This document shows positions 24,840 through 36,310 of a DNA stretch of 64,000 nt, in pieces. Made by a program: the position numbers and the translations under genes. This DNA comes from Bugulina stolonifera. Taxonomy: Eukaryota; Bryozoa; Gymnolaemata; Cheilostomatida; Bugulidae. The notes beneath the pieces were generated by a model that saw only the letters and a program-made list of their open reading frames with translations, had not been told where the DNA came from and did no database searches. The stretch is from NCBI GenBank assembly GCA_935421135.1, contig OW285190.1, positions 8,690,501 through 8,754,500 of the forward strand, written 5' to 3'. How positions within the stretch are numbered: position 1 is the first letter of the stretch; each line of letters starts with the position of its first letter.

Positions 24840-27800
24840 GTGCTATGAACTAGGCAGAAGGAGCCATACGTTTTATTTCTAGTGACGGGAGAGAAGAGTG
24901 GTAGCAGAAATATAGGGTGAGTAACATGCCTATTTTAAATTTTGTTATTGCCACAAGACTAATATTGACATGATAGTCTGCTTTGATAGTTCTAATGATA
25001 ATGATAAATTATATTTATCTAGTACACTCCTGTGTGTCTACCATACATGACAAGTTGGGCTGACATCAAAGAGGGAGATTTTCACGCACGTGAGACAACC
25101 CTCACCAACTCTACTAAAATGTCTTTTAACAATGAGCACCACACTTTATGGTCTGTCTGCTGTGGGCACAGCTCTCAGTTACATGTAGTTACAAACTAAG
25201 CTGGTGAAAAATGTCTTGGTTTAAGTGCAAGTACATGTACTAGGTTGCTACAAATACTAGTACACAGAGTTGTTTGCCCGCACAAAACTAGTGAAGACAG
25301 GCTAGGTCTCAGACTAAGGCAACCATGATGTCTCATATAAGCGTGAAGATCATATAAGATAAAACAACAGAATAATAATTTAAATTTTTGCAATTAGTTT
25401 AGAGGCTGTCACATAACTCACATTACATATACTGACTGTTTGTAACAAATCTGGTCACTGTTTTGTTTTGGGGCGATTTATTAAGATATTCGTCCTAGGG
25501 CAGCACATAGCGCATCGCGCGATGCATTATGGGAAGCAAAAATATGTTGAGAGCACAACTCTGCAACTTGTAACTTTCCTGCTGCCTTCATTTTAACACA
25601 AATCTACATTTGCTGAGCAGGGTAATTAGTGAGAGGGATCCTGTAAAGACCATGAAGGAACATTAATTACTATCTGACACTGTGTATGACCATGAGATAC
25701 TACATGTACATGTATGTTCTATCCATTTACTGTCTAGTTGGAGAGACTAAGCTTTCATAGCATTAAAAAACAAGATAGTTCCAAAGCAAATTATATTATA
25801 TTAACATTAAATGTACAAGCTGCTAGCTTGGTAGTCAGCTTATATGTCCATAATGATCAATTCAGGGGCAGATATAGGAAAAATTTCAACACCAGCCTAA
25901 TTTCAAGAAATCATGGATTTCACGTGTCTGAGTTAGTTAATACAAGATAAGTGTGAAGCATGAAAATGTATGGGTAAAGTCTACACAGATAACATGACTA
26001 TTACTATAATTACAGCACTATACAACAACTGTACTGCCTGAGCAAGTAAATAGAAAATGAAATGAAGCCTGGACCATAGAGATAATTCTATGGCCTGGAC
26101 ATGTATAGTATTAATAGTTTGCAGAGCACAGCTAGTATTGCATGCTTGATTGAACACACGCCTAGGATGGGTGGGTGCTTATAGCCACCCCTGAATAATC
26201 ATCAAAATAACAAATGAAAATTATTATTGACTAAAGTCCCAAACCGGGAGGGCTTGCAGGAGCTTGGGAGTTTGCAGGAGATTGATTGTGAAAAACGGGA
26301 GGGTCCCGGTTTCACCGGGAGAGTTGTCATGTATGGTGTCCACATAGGGCGCTTTTTGAAGGATTGATTACATCATGCATGTGCAATAATAATAATAGGG
26401 CTGCAAGTTAGCAAGTGCTAGAGAGTGCTGGGGGGGGGGGGGGGGGGGGAGAGCAATGAGTGAGGTGATTCATAGGAATGGTAGCCACATAATGGAATAG
26501 TATCAAAGAGAAATTTTGGGCTATCTCACGTTATTTTACAATCTACGCAATGTAGTGTTACAATTTTCATTTTTTTAAATTTCACGTTGCTATGAGTTGA
26601 GTTATTGCAAGTTGAACGGTTCTAAACCTTGCTTGAGTACAGTAGATGTAGTATATAATATAGACTCATATTTCTAACATTATAATGCAGGAGCTGATAT
26701 CACGTCACAGAATCTGTAGTGAGTATGGCAGATATGAAGGTGTCATGTGCATTCTGTCTACACGATCTGAAGAGTATGGTGGATCCGAGAAAGTTACCAT
26801 GTGGTCACACGTTCTGTTTAGAGTGTTTACTAGGTGACTACAGCAGTAGGAGAAGTGTGGGTGGATACCAGTGTCCAGTATGCAAGTGAGAACTTCAGCT
26901 ATTTTGCTATATCTAATCTATTAGTACAACGTACATACACGCACATGTACATGCATTTGTTAGTTGTCTATTGACAAATGCATATACATGTACATACATG
27001 TACATGTATATGTATATGCATTTGTCAGTTGTCTATTGACAAATGATTTATCTATTTGGAGTTGAGGGTTCGGAAGGAGATGCATTGCAGGCCAATTCAG
27101 TTTTCGCCATGGCTGTAGTGCCCTATACAGCTATGCAACCTGGGCGCCCCAACTTCTGGCATCGCAAAGTCGAACATAATTATCTAGTCAATTTGATATC
27201 CTGATCAAATCCGTGCTTAAAGCTTCTTCCACTTTACTATTAAAGGATTTACAAAATATTTAAGGACAGGGGGATAATAACTAATAAGTGTGGTAAACAT
27301 GTTTATAATAGAAAATCCTAAATACTACCACACTTAACTACAATTATATGACATCTTAGATATTGATAAAAGAGCAGGGGAGATAAATCTAAATTTCAGG
27401 AATAATATATCTATACGGTATTAATTTCAGCATATGCACAGTTCATATACTGCATGTGTTGAAAAATATACATGTAAACCTTGAAAATCTAAACAGTTAC
27501 ATTAATTTTTAATTGAATAAACTTATTTGGATTCAGCTACCTGTCTGCGATACATTGTTGTAGATTAGTTAGCTCTACTCCATTTCATTGCATGTTTTTC
27601 ATCATTGCAAAGAAGTACAGTAATTGTACATGCTGCTAGAGTGGAATGATTTACGTTCAGTTATAATTGTAAACAGATACAATGTATACATGTGTATATG
27701 TATGAGTCTGGATGATATTTGATGTTCCTACACAGGTATGTTTCATAAACCTGAACTGCTTCAAATTTGCTCTATTTTTCTGAAAAGAACTCTCAGGGCG

Positions 27801-30800
27801 TTGGCAGCCGGAGCTGCCCCGGACCCCGCCAGGGGACTTTGACGGCCCCTTAGAACCCCGGCCAACTGTTCTTTGGTGGCTACGGCCCTGATTTTCACCA
27901 TAAGCATGCAAATGTACTATACTACATGTACATTGTAGATCAGGAGATTGCATTCTGTGGTTTTGACAGACTGTAATACATCCATGTAAATGTACTGTAT
28001 ATATATTTCCTAATGTGGTGGTGTCTACCTACAAGCATAACAAAAAGGTGTTTTTGTCATGTGTAGCATTATTTGATAGTACACATACATGTACAAGTAT
28101 AGCTGTCTTCTTTAAATCAGTGTTCGAAGTGTGGTTATACGGGAGTATACTAGAGTATATGGTGTGTACCTACCTCAACTTTAGTGGTTATACGTGGGCG
28201 TGTAACCTCATCTTAACAGCTAGTCCCCCCCCCATACGCCACTGTGGACTTGATAGCATAGTGGTAGAGTGCTTAGCATTCATTTATAGGGTCATGAGTT
28301 CAATCTCACCAGAGCACAATTTTTTCATTTTAGTAATTCATTAATTTCTTAGCTACTATAAGATTAAGTGGATAGCTATACAATACTGTAATCTGTACCC
28401 ACCTCATTTTTTCCACTTCGAACACTGCCTTAAATCATCATTTGACAGATATGATATCATTATTTGGAATGTAGAGTTCGGGCAAAGAACTCTTTAAAAG
28501 AGCACAATCTCTGATTACTATTGTTATGGATTCTACTGTTTCACTGTCATTCCATAAACCTTTTCTGGGTTCGTCTAGACACTTGTAGATCTAACTTTTA
28601 CTTTATTAACACTTCAACTTCTTTTCCACTTTCTCTCTACTTACTCTACTCACTCTTCTTTACTGTATATAAAAATCCCTTATATATAAGTATCTAAAAT
28701 ATCTACATGCAGCTAGAGCTACATGTAGCTAACTCCTATTATATAGGTAAAAAAGCAACAGCTTCCCTAGCCTTACAATTACAATACCAGCTTGCAAAAA
28801 CACTTCTAGAATCTACCACATTCTCCCCTTCTAGATGAGGTGTGGGTATTACCTACACCTACATCTATAAACATAATGGATAACCTGATCATAAAAAGTA
28901 GAAGAAAGTTTTAGTATATGTCCATTAGTTTTAAAACTTAGTTTCTATACAATTGTCTTGTCTGGTCTTTAGCATCAGCGGTAGCAGATACAAAGATATT
29001 CCGTTGCCTCCTCAATATTATGGACATCACACTTGTGCTCACTCCGATGTTAGTAGTACACGTCCCACAAATAGAAGGTTAGAGGCTCCTATAGGTTGCA
29101 TTATACCATTCTACAGTAGACACTGGATACACCATCTGAATATCACACCAGTGCTCTCTTCAATGCAAGCAGTATCAGTCCAACCAAGTAGAGGTTTAGA
29201 GGCTCCTATAGGTTGCATTAAACCATGTTAAGCTACAGTAGACCTTGGATATGCCAGCTGAACATCAATATATAGTAGGCAACAGACAAGTACTCCGTAG
29301 TTAGAAATCTCCGTTTTTATACCGTTGTCCTGTTTTATCTTTAGCACCATTAGTGGATACAAGTGATTCTCGTGTCTCCTCCATATGTTCGAACATCACA
29401 CCTGTGATCACTTTGATGTTAGTAGTATACGTCCCACAAATAGAAGGTTAGAGGCTCCTATAGGTTGCATTACACCATTCTACAGTAGGCACTGGATACA
29501 CCATCTGCACACCACACCTGTGCTCACTTCAATGTTAGTAGCATCGATTCCACAAATAGAAGGTTAGAGGCTCCTATAGGTTGCATTATACCATTCTACC
29601 GTAGATTCTGGATGCACCATCTGAACGACGAGATATAACAGGCACCAACAAACAGTACTCATGAAATTAAAATAATTACATAAACTAAAATAAATACATA
29701 ACACAATAATTTCTATCCAATTGTCATTAGAGAGAAAGTATCCTCCAGCTTCCTGGTTCACTACTCCTAGGTGTAGATCCTGATGAGCTATACACAGCTT
29801 GATAGGCTATGGCATAAACACCACGCTCACGCTGGACTCTTACAAGATAGTCTACCCTATCCATCTAAGCATGACTTTCCATACGAGTTGTAAGTGTTAG
29901 AGAGAAAGTATCCTCCAGGTTCCTGGCTCACTACTCCTAGGTGTAGATCCTGATGAGCTATACACAGCTTGATAGGCTATGGCACAAACACCATGCTCAC
30001 GCTGGACTCTTACAAGATAGTCTACCCTATCCATCTAAGCATGACTGTCCAAGTCAGTCGGTGTAATACGAGTTGTAAGTGTTGAGCAGTTAGAGTGTTT
30101 AGACCGGAATCCCACTGCTGCCACCAATGTTATGGATTCTACTGTTTCACTGTCATTCCATAAACCTTTTCTGGGTTCGTCTAGACACTTGTAGATCTAA
30201 CTTTTACTTTATTAACACTTCAACTTCTCTTCCACTTTCTCTCTACTTACTCTACTCACTCTTCTTTACTGTATATAAAAATCCCTTATATATAAGTATC
30301 TAAAATATCTACATGCAGCTAGAGCTACATGTAGCTAACTCCTATTATATAGGTAAAAAAGCAACAGCTTCCCTAGCCTTACAATTACAATACCAGCTTG
30401 CAAAAACACTTCTAGAATCTACCACACTATTATTAATGAACTGGCATAGATTAACACAAGCATGTTTCAGCCCTTCCATTTGACTTGCAGGCAGCAATTC
30501 AGTCAGCTGAATATTCAGACTTTACCAGTTGTTACTAAACCGGAAGTAGTAGGAGGTACTGACTCCGCCACTTCGCTCAAATGTGACAGATGTAAGGATG
30601 CCCAGCCTGCAGCTGCCTATTGTGTAGATTGTGGAGAGAAGAGCTGTTCCAGACATATGGAGGTAAAGTTATAGGTTTCGCTCATAGAGTTATCTTCTCT
30701 ATGGCTTTACTCTACACGCATGTGTGGTGGATTTTAGAAGTGTTTTAGCAAGCTGGTGTTGTAAGGCTAGGGAAGCTGTTGCTTTTTTATGTATATAATA

Positions 30801-33800
30801 TGAGTTAGCTACATATAGCTCTAGCTGAATATGGCTGTTTTGGGTACATATATATAGGGGATTTTTGTATACAAAGAGAGGAGTAGAGTAAGTAGAGAGA
30901 AAGTGGAAGAGAAGTTGAAGTGTTAATAAAGTAAAAGTTAGATCTGCAAGTGTCTAGACAACCCGGAAAAGTTTTATGGAATGACATCATAAATATAGAA
31001 AAACAAATAATTTAGTGAATTTATATGGAATATACCTTTATTCTACATGCAGAATAATACTATCGATAAGTACTAATGATAAACATTCTGTTGATATAGA
31101 AAAACAGATGATCTAGTGGATTTATACGAGTTAGACTTTATTCTATAATAACTATCTACAATGTATGAGGACTAATGATACAGTCTTGTGCCCCTCATTG
31201 CCTAAAAATATAATAATGGCATCTACGGCTATGAAAACTGTGTAGCCCATAATTGTCACTCATAATGCGTCGGTCACACTGCTGCGAATTTTTTGCGAGT
31301 AGTGAAATTTGGCTGAGGGCGAATTTGCAAACTATAATTGAGACAACGCCATACTGAAAAATCTATAAGCACATTTGTAGTGTGGATGGTTTGTTTTCAC
31401 CCAATGAGAGACCAAAAAATATTATCCTTGGTCACGTTTCTCATTCACTGCAAATTATAATTAAAATAGAATAAAATGTAATAATTATATTATTTTTACT
31501 TTTATTCGTTTTACACAATTCTTGCAAACGGAAGTATTGGTTTCATTTATTAGTTAAAATTAATATTTTAATATAACAACTTAAACACATGATTGATTGA
31601 AAATCCGAGGCTCTGAACATGTGACAGTAACGTGGCAAGTAAAATTGGCCAATCACAAATAAGCAAGTTGTGAATTAGCCGATTCAGTCCAGCTAATGCT
31701 ATTTGGCAGATTTTCCGTGGATTAGCACTAACTTTGCGACTCTGCGAATTTGTCACTGGCCAAAATTCGCTATTCGCTGAAAATTCGCTGCAGTGTGGCC
31801 TACGCTTGAGGCTCTGATCCTTTGGGAGAGGACAACTTCTATTAGTGTATGAGACATTGTATTTTAATATAATATCTTTGACAGTTCCATGAAGGATACT
31901 TTGAAGGGTCCCATGAAGTGATAGACATTAAAGGGTACCGCGAGAACCTGTTAACATTGAAGAAAACGATGGGCCACACCCACATATGCAGTTTACATGA
32001 TAAACACGTAATTACAATGAGTTGTAAAAAATGCTATCAGTTCAACTGTACAGCCTGTCATCAGGGAAATACGACTTGCAAATCTCCTCATCCCATGTTA
32101 GGTGTGTCACTTCTCTGTTTTTTCACAATATATTGTAATGGTTTCTGTGATTTGGTGCGGTCGTCCTTGGACGACTATCGACCCAGAAATGAAGTGCCTA
32201 TGAGTGGTAATAGGACTTCGCATTACATGAAAGATCGAGCGGTCTCAGTAGCCCAAATACTACCGGAGACGACCCATCTGGTCCCAAGTCCGACCTTCAG
32301 ACTATACTTTGAAAGAGAGTGATCCGACCTAGTAGGCGGTTCAGGTCGGTTCGCTAAGCGAATGGCCTGACAAAAGGAAGTGAAAGTCTCTGTATCAAGT
32401 ATAGATGTGTCTTTATTGAAAGCCAAGTGAAGACTGAGAAAATGAACAGTAAAACAATGCCCTTTATATAGTATAAGGACTTCCGGCTGACGTAGTGTCG
32501 GGAAAAGACGACGTGTGGTCGTCTGGAAGTTGCGCAACAAGATGGCCGCCGGAAGCCCGACGGCCGACCCAAAATAGGTCGGGTTCTACAAAAGTTGCTT
32601 ATAATGGTCCAATTCATGTACAAAATGAATATCAATGGATTCTGAGAGGTCGGGCCTCTGTACATGGGTATAAAAGGCATTAAAAGACTTAGATATAATC
32701 ATGTAACTATATACAATAATATAGGAGTAAAATACATGAATAAGTAATGAGCATAAACACATGGAGACACATATATAGACAGTAATTAAGTGGTTTAACA
32801 TGCAATGCAGTTGAAGGTAAGTATACGAACAGCTAATTATGAGAGTGTGAGTGTCAGATGAGTAGCGCTGTAACAACTACTAGGCACTTAGGGTGCGGTG
32901 GAGCTTCGTCCGGTAGTTGGAGTCGTATACAAATGTCCTGTACCATTACAATATGTTCATTGAATATCGTGTGTGAGATAGATATTTGTAGACGTACTGT
33001 GGTAACTAATGTGCTTGAATTTTGTAGTGAAATTTTCTTTTACAATAATATAAGCACTTTCCAGGTTTTCAAATACATACCTGCATTCCCAAATAATAAA
33101 GGTGGGCATGCCTAGGTTTTATAGGCTACTTATTTCTATATTGCATTGCGTTATTTGTTTGAGAGTGCTTTTAACAAAGTTAAACACTATGTATGAGATG
33201 TAAACTGCATTTATTTGGTAGTTGTGGGGGATCACTCCTACCAGCCTCTTGAGACTGTGGAACAGGAAATAAAACTTGATTTCTGCAAACTTCTACAAAC
33301 TACCGCTGGCCAGTTGGATTGTTTAAGAAAAGAAGAGAAAAAGACATACCAGATGATGGATGAAGTTGCAGAGCAGTGTAAGGATATGGTAGACCAAGTA
33401 GAAAAGGCCAAAGTTCAGCAGGTGTGCTTAGGTATACTAGGGTAATAAATAAACTTGAATGCTATCTCATATTTCTACAACTATAACTTTAGTATTCCAG
33501 TTATCAAAGAATCCTGAGTTATTAGCTAAGCATGCATAACTTGATCAAAATACGATGTTATGGAAGTTAAGAACTACAAAATTATTTTTCCGCAAGCTGT
33601 AAGCAAATGTGTTTTAGACTAATTTATGTATAATTTTAAGATTCATCTTCTCACAAAACAAGCAGAAGACATGACAGCTGAAATCAACAACTACCAAACT
33701 AAACTAACAAATCAGCTGATTGAGTTTGTTAGACAGAATCACAAAGCGAAAGAAAGACTTGACAAGGTCAGGAAAGACACCCTCAAGTTAAAGGAGGGGG

Positions 33801-34089
33801 ATGTATTAGGTCTGATTAAAGGCTACATGAGAGCATATCAAGAAACAGACTCCGCCAATAAAGAGCCAATAGCCAAACTTTCTGTACCAACACAAAAGCT
33901 TTACATAGGTGAGTAGTTATTCTTCGTTTCCCAAATTTTCAACAGACTGGTTGTCCACTAGTTGCCGGTATTTTTGTGGTATTCTTGTATTTTATAGGAG
34001 CCTGGAAGAAGGTGGAGATGTATTTGCACTCTCCTAAACCTCAGCCTCAAGGGATGAATTCATCCGTTTATCGAAGACGACTTCATTGA
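24840..34089 (+). CDS. TRIM-like RING / B-box / coiled-coil protein, unit 1 (intact)
   Basis: A noncoding 5' exon ends at 24916, where the donor is conserved in all units. Coding exons are 26725-26885 (in exon 26691-26885), 30491-30662, 31885-32101, 33222-33421, 33641-33908 and 33998-34089, 369 codons plus stop, all phases consistent. Order: an N-terminal RING finger (CAFC, LPCGHTFC, CPVC), B-box 1 (CDRC, YCVDC, CSRH), B-box 2 (CSLH, SCKKC, TACH), then two coiled-coil exons rich in Glu, Lys and Gln. This is the RBCC plan of TRIM E3 ubiquitin ligases; ligase activity is inferred from the family. No SPRY, NHL or filamin domain follows. After the stop, the next reading frame stays open (DDFIERLSLEGRG), so the C-terminus may have been truncated by an old frameshift. 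Introns contain a miniature LTR element, solo LTRs and short elements. Confidence 0.85.
25042..26335. mobile_element. Nonautonomous hAT-like element, 1,294 bp (TRIM unit 1 first intron)
   Basis: The ends are inverted repeats (CATACATGACAA at both). They are flanked by GTGTCTAC (25034-25041) and GTGTCCAC (26336-26343), an 8-bp target duplication with one mismatch. Units 2 and 3 lack the insert in the equivalent intron. The ends resemble those of the element at 38,648 (CATACTTGCCAAGT). No transposase frame is present. Confidence 0.75.
26430..26449 (+). repeat. Poly-G run of 20
   Basis: Twenty consecutive G residues lie just downstream of the hAT insert, in the first intron of TRIM unit 1. The run is quadruplex-prone and likely length-variable. 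Confidence 0.9.
28118..28427. mobile_element. Short hAT-like element with internal tRNA-like block
   Basis: Inverted ends CAGTGTTCGAAGTG are flanked by CTTTAAAT (28110-28117) and CCTTAAAT (28428-28435), 8 bp with one mismatch. Inside, 28246-28350 has tRNA-like A and B boxes (GGTCATGAGTTCAATCTC) followed by a TTTTTTCATTTTAG stretch. The same arrangement is seen truncated at 14,026. The ends match the larger element at 60,386-63,230. Confidence 0.78.
28522..30426 (-). mobile_element. Miniature, nonautonomous LTR retrotransposon (two LTRs)
   Basis: Two 299-bp direct repeats (28522-28820 and 30128-30426) begin TGTTATGG and end CTACCACA on the plus strand. I count one difference between them, so the insertion is recent. 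CTAT flanks both ends (4-bp target duplication). Next to the right LTR, the minus strand reads TGGTGGCAGCAGTGGGAT, a plausible primer-binding site, which puts the element on the minus strand. The 1.3-kb interior has no gag or pol. It holds about four tandem copies of a 120-180-bp unit (28,990-29,620) and a 170-bp duplication (29,728-30,060). It lies in the RING/B-box intron of TRIM unit 1. Confidence 0.88.
30723..30988 (+). mobile_element. Solo LTR fragment of the same miniature LTR family
   Basis: The segment starts TGTGGTGGATT and matches the complement of the 299-bp LTR above, in the opposite orientation. It ends early near GGAATGACA. It is absent from the equivalent intron of unit 2. Divergence from the young element is clear, so it is older. 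Confidence 0.8.
31267..31805. mobile_element. Short inverted-repeat element (MITE-like), 539 bp
   Basis: The ends GCGTCGGTCACACTGCTGCG and the complement of the right end (GCGTAGGCCACACTGCAGCG) match over about 26 bp with three mismatches. Unit 2 lacks the segment (equivalent point near 49,935). The target duplication is unclear, so I do not assign a superfamily. Confidence 0.75.
32134..32950 (-). mobile_element. Solo LTR, 817 bp (TRIM unit 1 intron)
   Basis: The segment starts TGTAATGG and ends CCATTACA, flanked by ATAT on both sides. Unit 2 has the uninterrupted sequence near 50,262. On the minus strand a TATA-like box and an AATAAA (complement near 32,410) support LTR identity and orientation. 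A diverged relative is at 58,128-58,864. Confidence 0.85.
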
Positions 34090-34749
34090 GAGACTATCAC
34101 TTGAGGGCAGAGGTGTGCTTTTAACTAATGTTAACGATTAAGAATGATGAAGATTGTTGTATTGCAAAATCAAATTAATTAATGATTGGTTTTGTTCATT
34201 TTTTTCAAGACTACGAATAAATTGACAATATATAGCATGCAGAAAAACACTGATTAGAATTTATTAAATCATTAAGTCTTGATTTAAAACAAGATAAGAT
34301 TTCTGGGGTCAAGTGGTCCTATATACAATGGATCTCATCTTTCTAATCAATTACAAGGTTGATTATGTTTGTATACAAGTGTATTTCTTATACCGGTTAG
34401 TACATATTGTACTGTTTTATGCGCTGGTTGTGCATACACACCCGTACCGAGAGTGATACAAGTGTGGAAAGAACCTATGAGTGGTGCTAGGTGTTCCTCA
34501 TTGCAGAAAGACTGAAGCGATATGTGTAATGGTTTGTTATTGCCAGTGTTGCCAACAAATTATAGTGAACGATCTAGAAACTATTTGGGTGGGAGGCGGG
34601 GGTTGGGGTGTGGGCACCCGCCTTGGGTACGCGCAGTGAACATTTTTTGATATTTTTCCTCATCAATCAAATATAGAGACATTTACTTGACTGCATCACT
34701 ATGTATTTTCAGCCTAAATCCTGGCAAATGAAAAATATGCTACACATTG

Positions 34750-35863
34750 CGGTGCCGGAAAAACACCGAACCACCGAACAGCGGAATGGAAATCACCGAA
34801 CAGATCGAGCCAGTATAAAGGCATGTCGACCTAATATAAAATCGCCCATCTTTCATAAAATTGATCATTAACAAACAATATTAATATATCAACTGTGTTA
34901 GACACTAACAATAATCATTATCACAACAAATTAAATACCAATTAAATAAAAATACTTTTCACATTGACATTAATTAATTTACATTAATTTATTTCATACC
35001 AATGGGTTCATATTCTACTGTGCAGAAGTTCCATATGAATTTTTATGGTGCTGAAACAACAAATTAAAATAAAATAAACATTTCTTGACCTTTCAACTAC
35101 CACTAATTAGTATTATGGGTTTGTTCTGCTAAAACTTTAAATAAAAATTTCAAGTCAATAGCTCATTTTTCATCGTTGATTGTAAATTACCATAACCACA
35201 GCACGGTTGGGAATTCCGAAAAGCGAAGTCACATTTTGCTACTATCCACACAAAAGAAAAGTACCCTTTTCAGCAAACGCACATTGCGCCGCTCATCTTT
35301 ATCTGATTATCTGTTTATTTTCCGAACTGTGTGGTTCCATTGAAGAAATGGCAAGTTTGAACTTAGTCGAAATGTCTTGAACTGCTATAAAAATCTTGAA
35401 CTAATAAAATTTGGGACTCATTACTATTTCTCAGGAACACTCACCGTTCATCAATGCATAAGTTGCCTTTTATTGCTAAAAATGTTCATTGTCATTGTGA
35501 TTTACAACTCATTAAATACATGTAGGTTAGTAAAATATTTCTTGTATAAATATTATGTTTATTGCCACTCAGGTCAGGAACATTGTGGGCTAGATATTTG
35601 AGAGTCGAGATGTTTAGATTCTACTTACTCATTTATTTATTGCGCGTCTGTATAAAAATTTATAATAAATTTTTTACAATTATAAATGACTATGGTTGAG
35701 TTGCGCAAGAATTTTATGAGTTCATAATAGTAAAATGCTGGTTATAATGACCTAATGTCATGCTATAAGTGAGGCATACAAAGAAAATCAAATCTGTTAA
35801 ATTCATTCGCTGTTCGGTGAATTCCATTCCGCTGTTCGGTGGTTCGGTGTTTTTCGGGCACCG
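34750..35863. mobile_element. Nonautonomous Mutator-like element, 1,114 bp
   Basis: Inverted repeats of about 55 bp (left end CGGTGCCGGAAAAACACCGA) are nearly identical at the two ends. They are flanked by a 9-bp duplication TACACATTG (34741-34749 and 35864-35872). The empty site survives in unit 2 near 53,100 (TACACATCG). A 9-bp duplication with long inverted repeats suggests the Mutator superfamily. The interior is AT-rich and noncoding. Confidence 0.85.
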
Positions 35864-36310
35864 TACACATTGTCAAGTACAGTTAAACGCTAGTACTAAA
35901 GACTGTCTTTCATTGTAAAAATAAGCTCAATGTTGGGCTATACTGTAGTATGTACTAACTGTGATGGCTAGAATTGCATGTACAGCCCCAGGTGGAAACA
36001 TCATGACACAGAGGCACCAACTTGTCATGTACATGATTGTAGGCACCGACTTGTCAAAATAAAGAGGGATACGTTCCATGGGAACTAATAAGCTATTGAT
36101 CATAATTAGAAGTTGTCCTCTCTCAATTTCTCTTCTTCTACTTTCGGAACTGAGGCCCCAATTAACCAAGAAATGCCTTAAAATATGGTACTTGAGTTAT
36201 GTTTCAACAAGAACATCAGGAAAATGAGTTACAATTTGCTACCAATTGTTGGCCACTTCACCAAACAAGTGGGTATTATTATAGACAGGAGTTGTATTCT
36301 CTTTTCATAA

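Larger units (their letters stand above)
24380..36072 (+). repeat. TRIM tandem unit 1
   Basis: This is the first of three tandem units that each carry a TRIM-like gene on the plus strand. The segment before the gene (24,400-24,545) matches 35,930-36,070, the start of the next unit. Distances between equivalent start codons are 14.1 kb (26,725 to 40,830) and 13.8 kb (40,830 to 54,584). Similarity is broken by transposons private to one unit. The left limit is approximate. Confidence 0.8.

Noticed and set aside
28953..29567. Two frames with repeated NRRLEAPIGCI peptides
   Set aside because: They translate the tandem repeats inside the miniature LTR element and show no start, splice or domain support.
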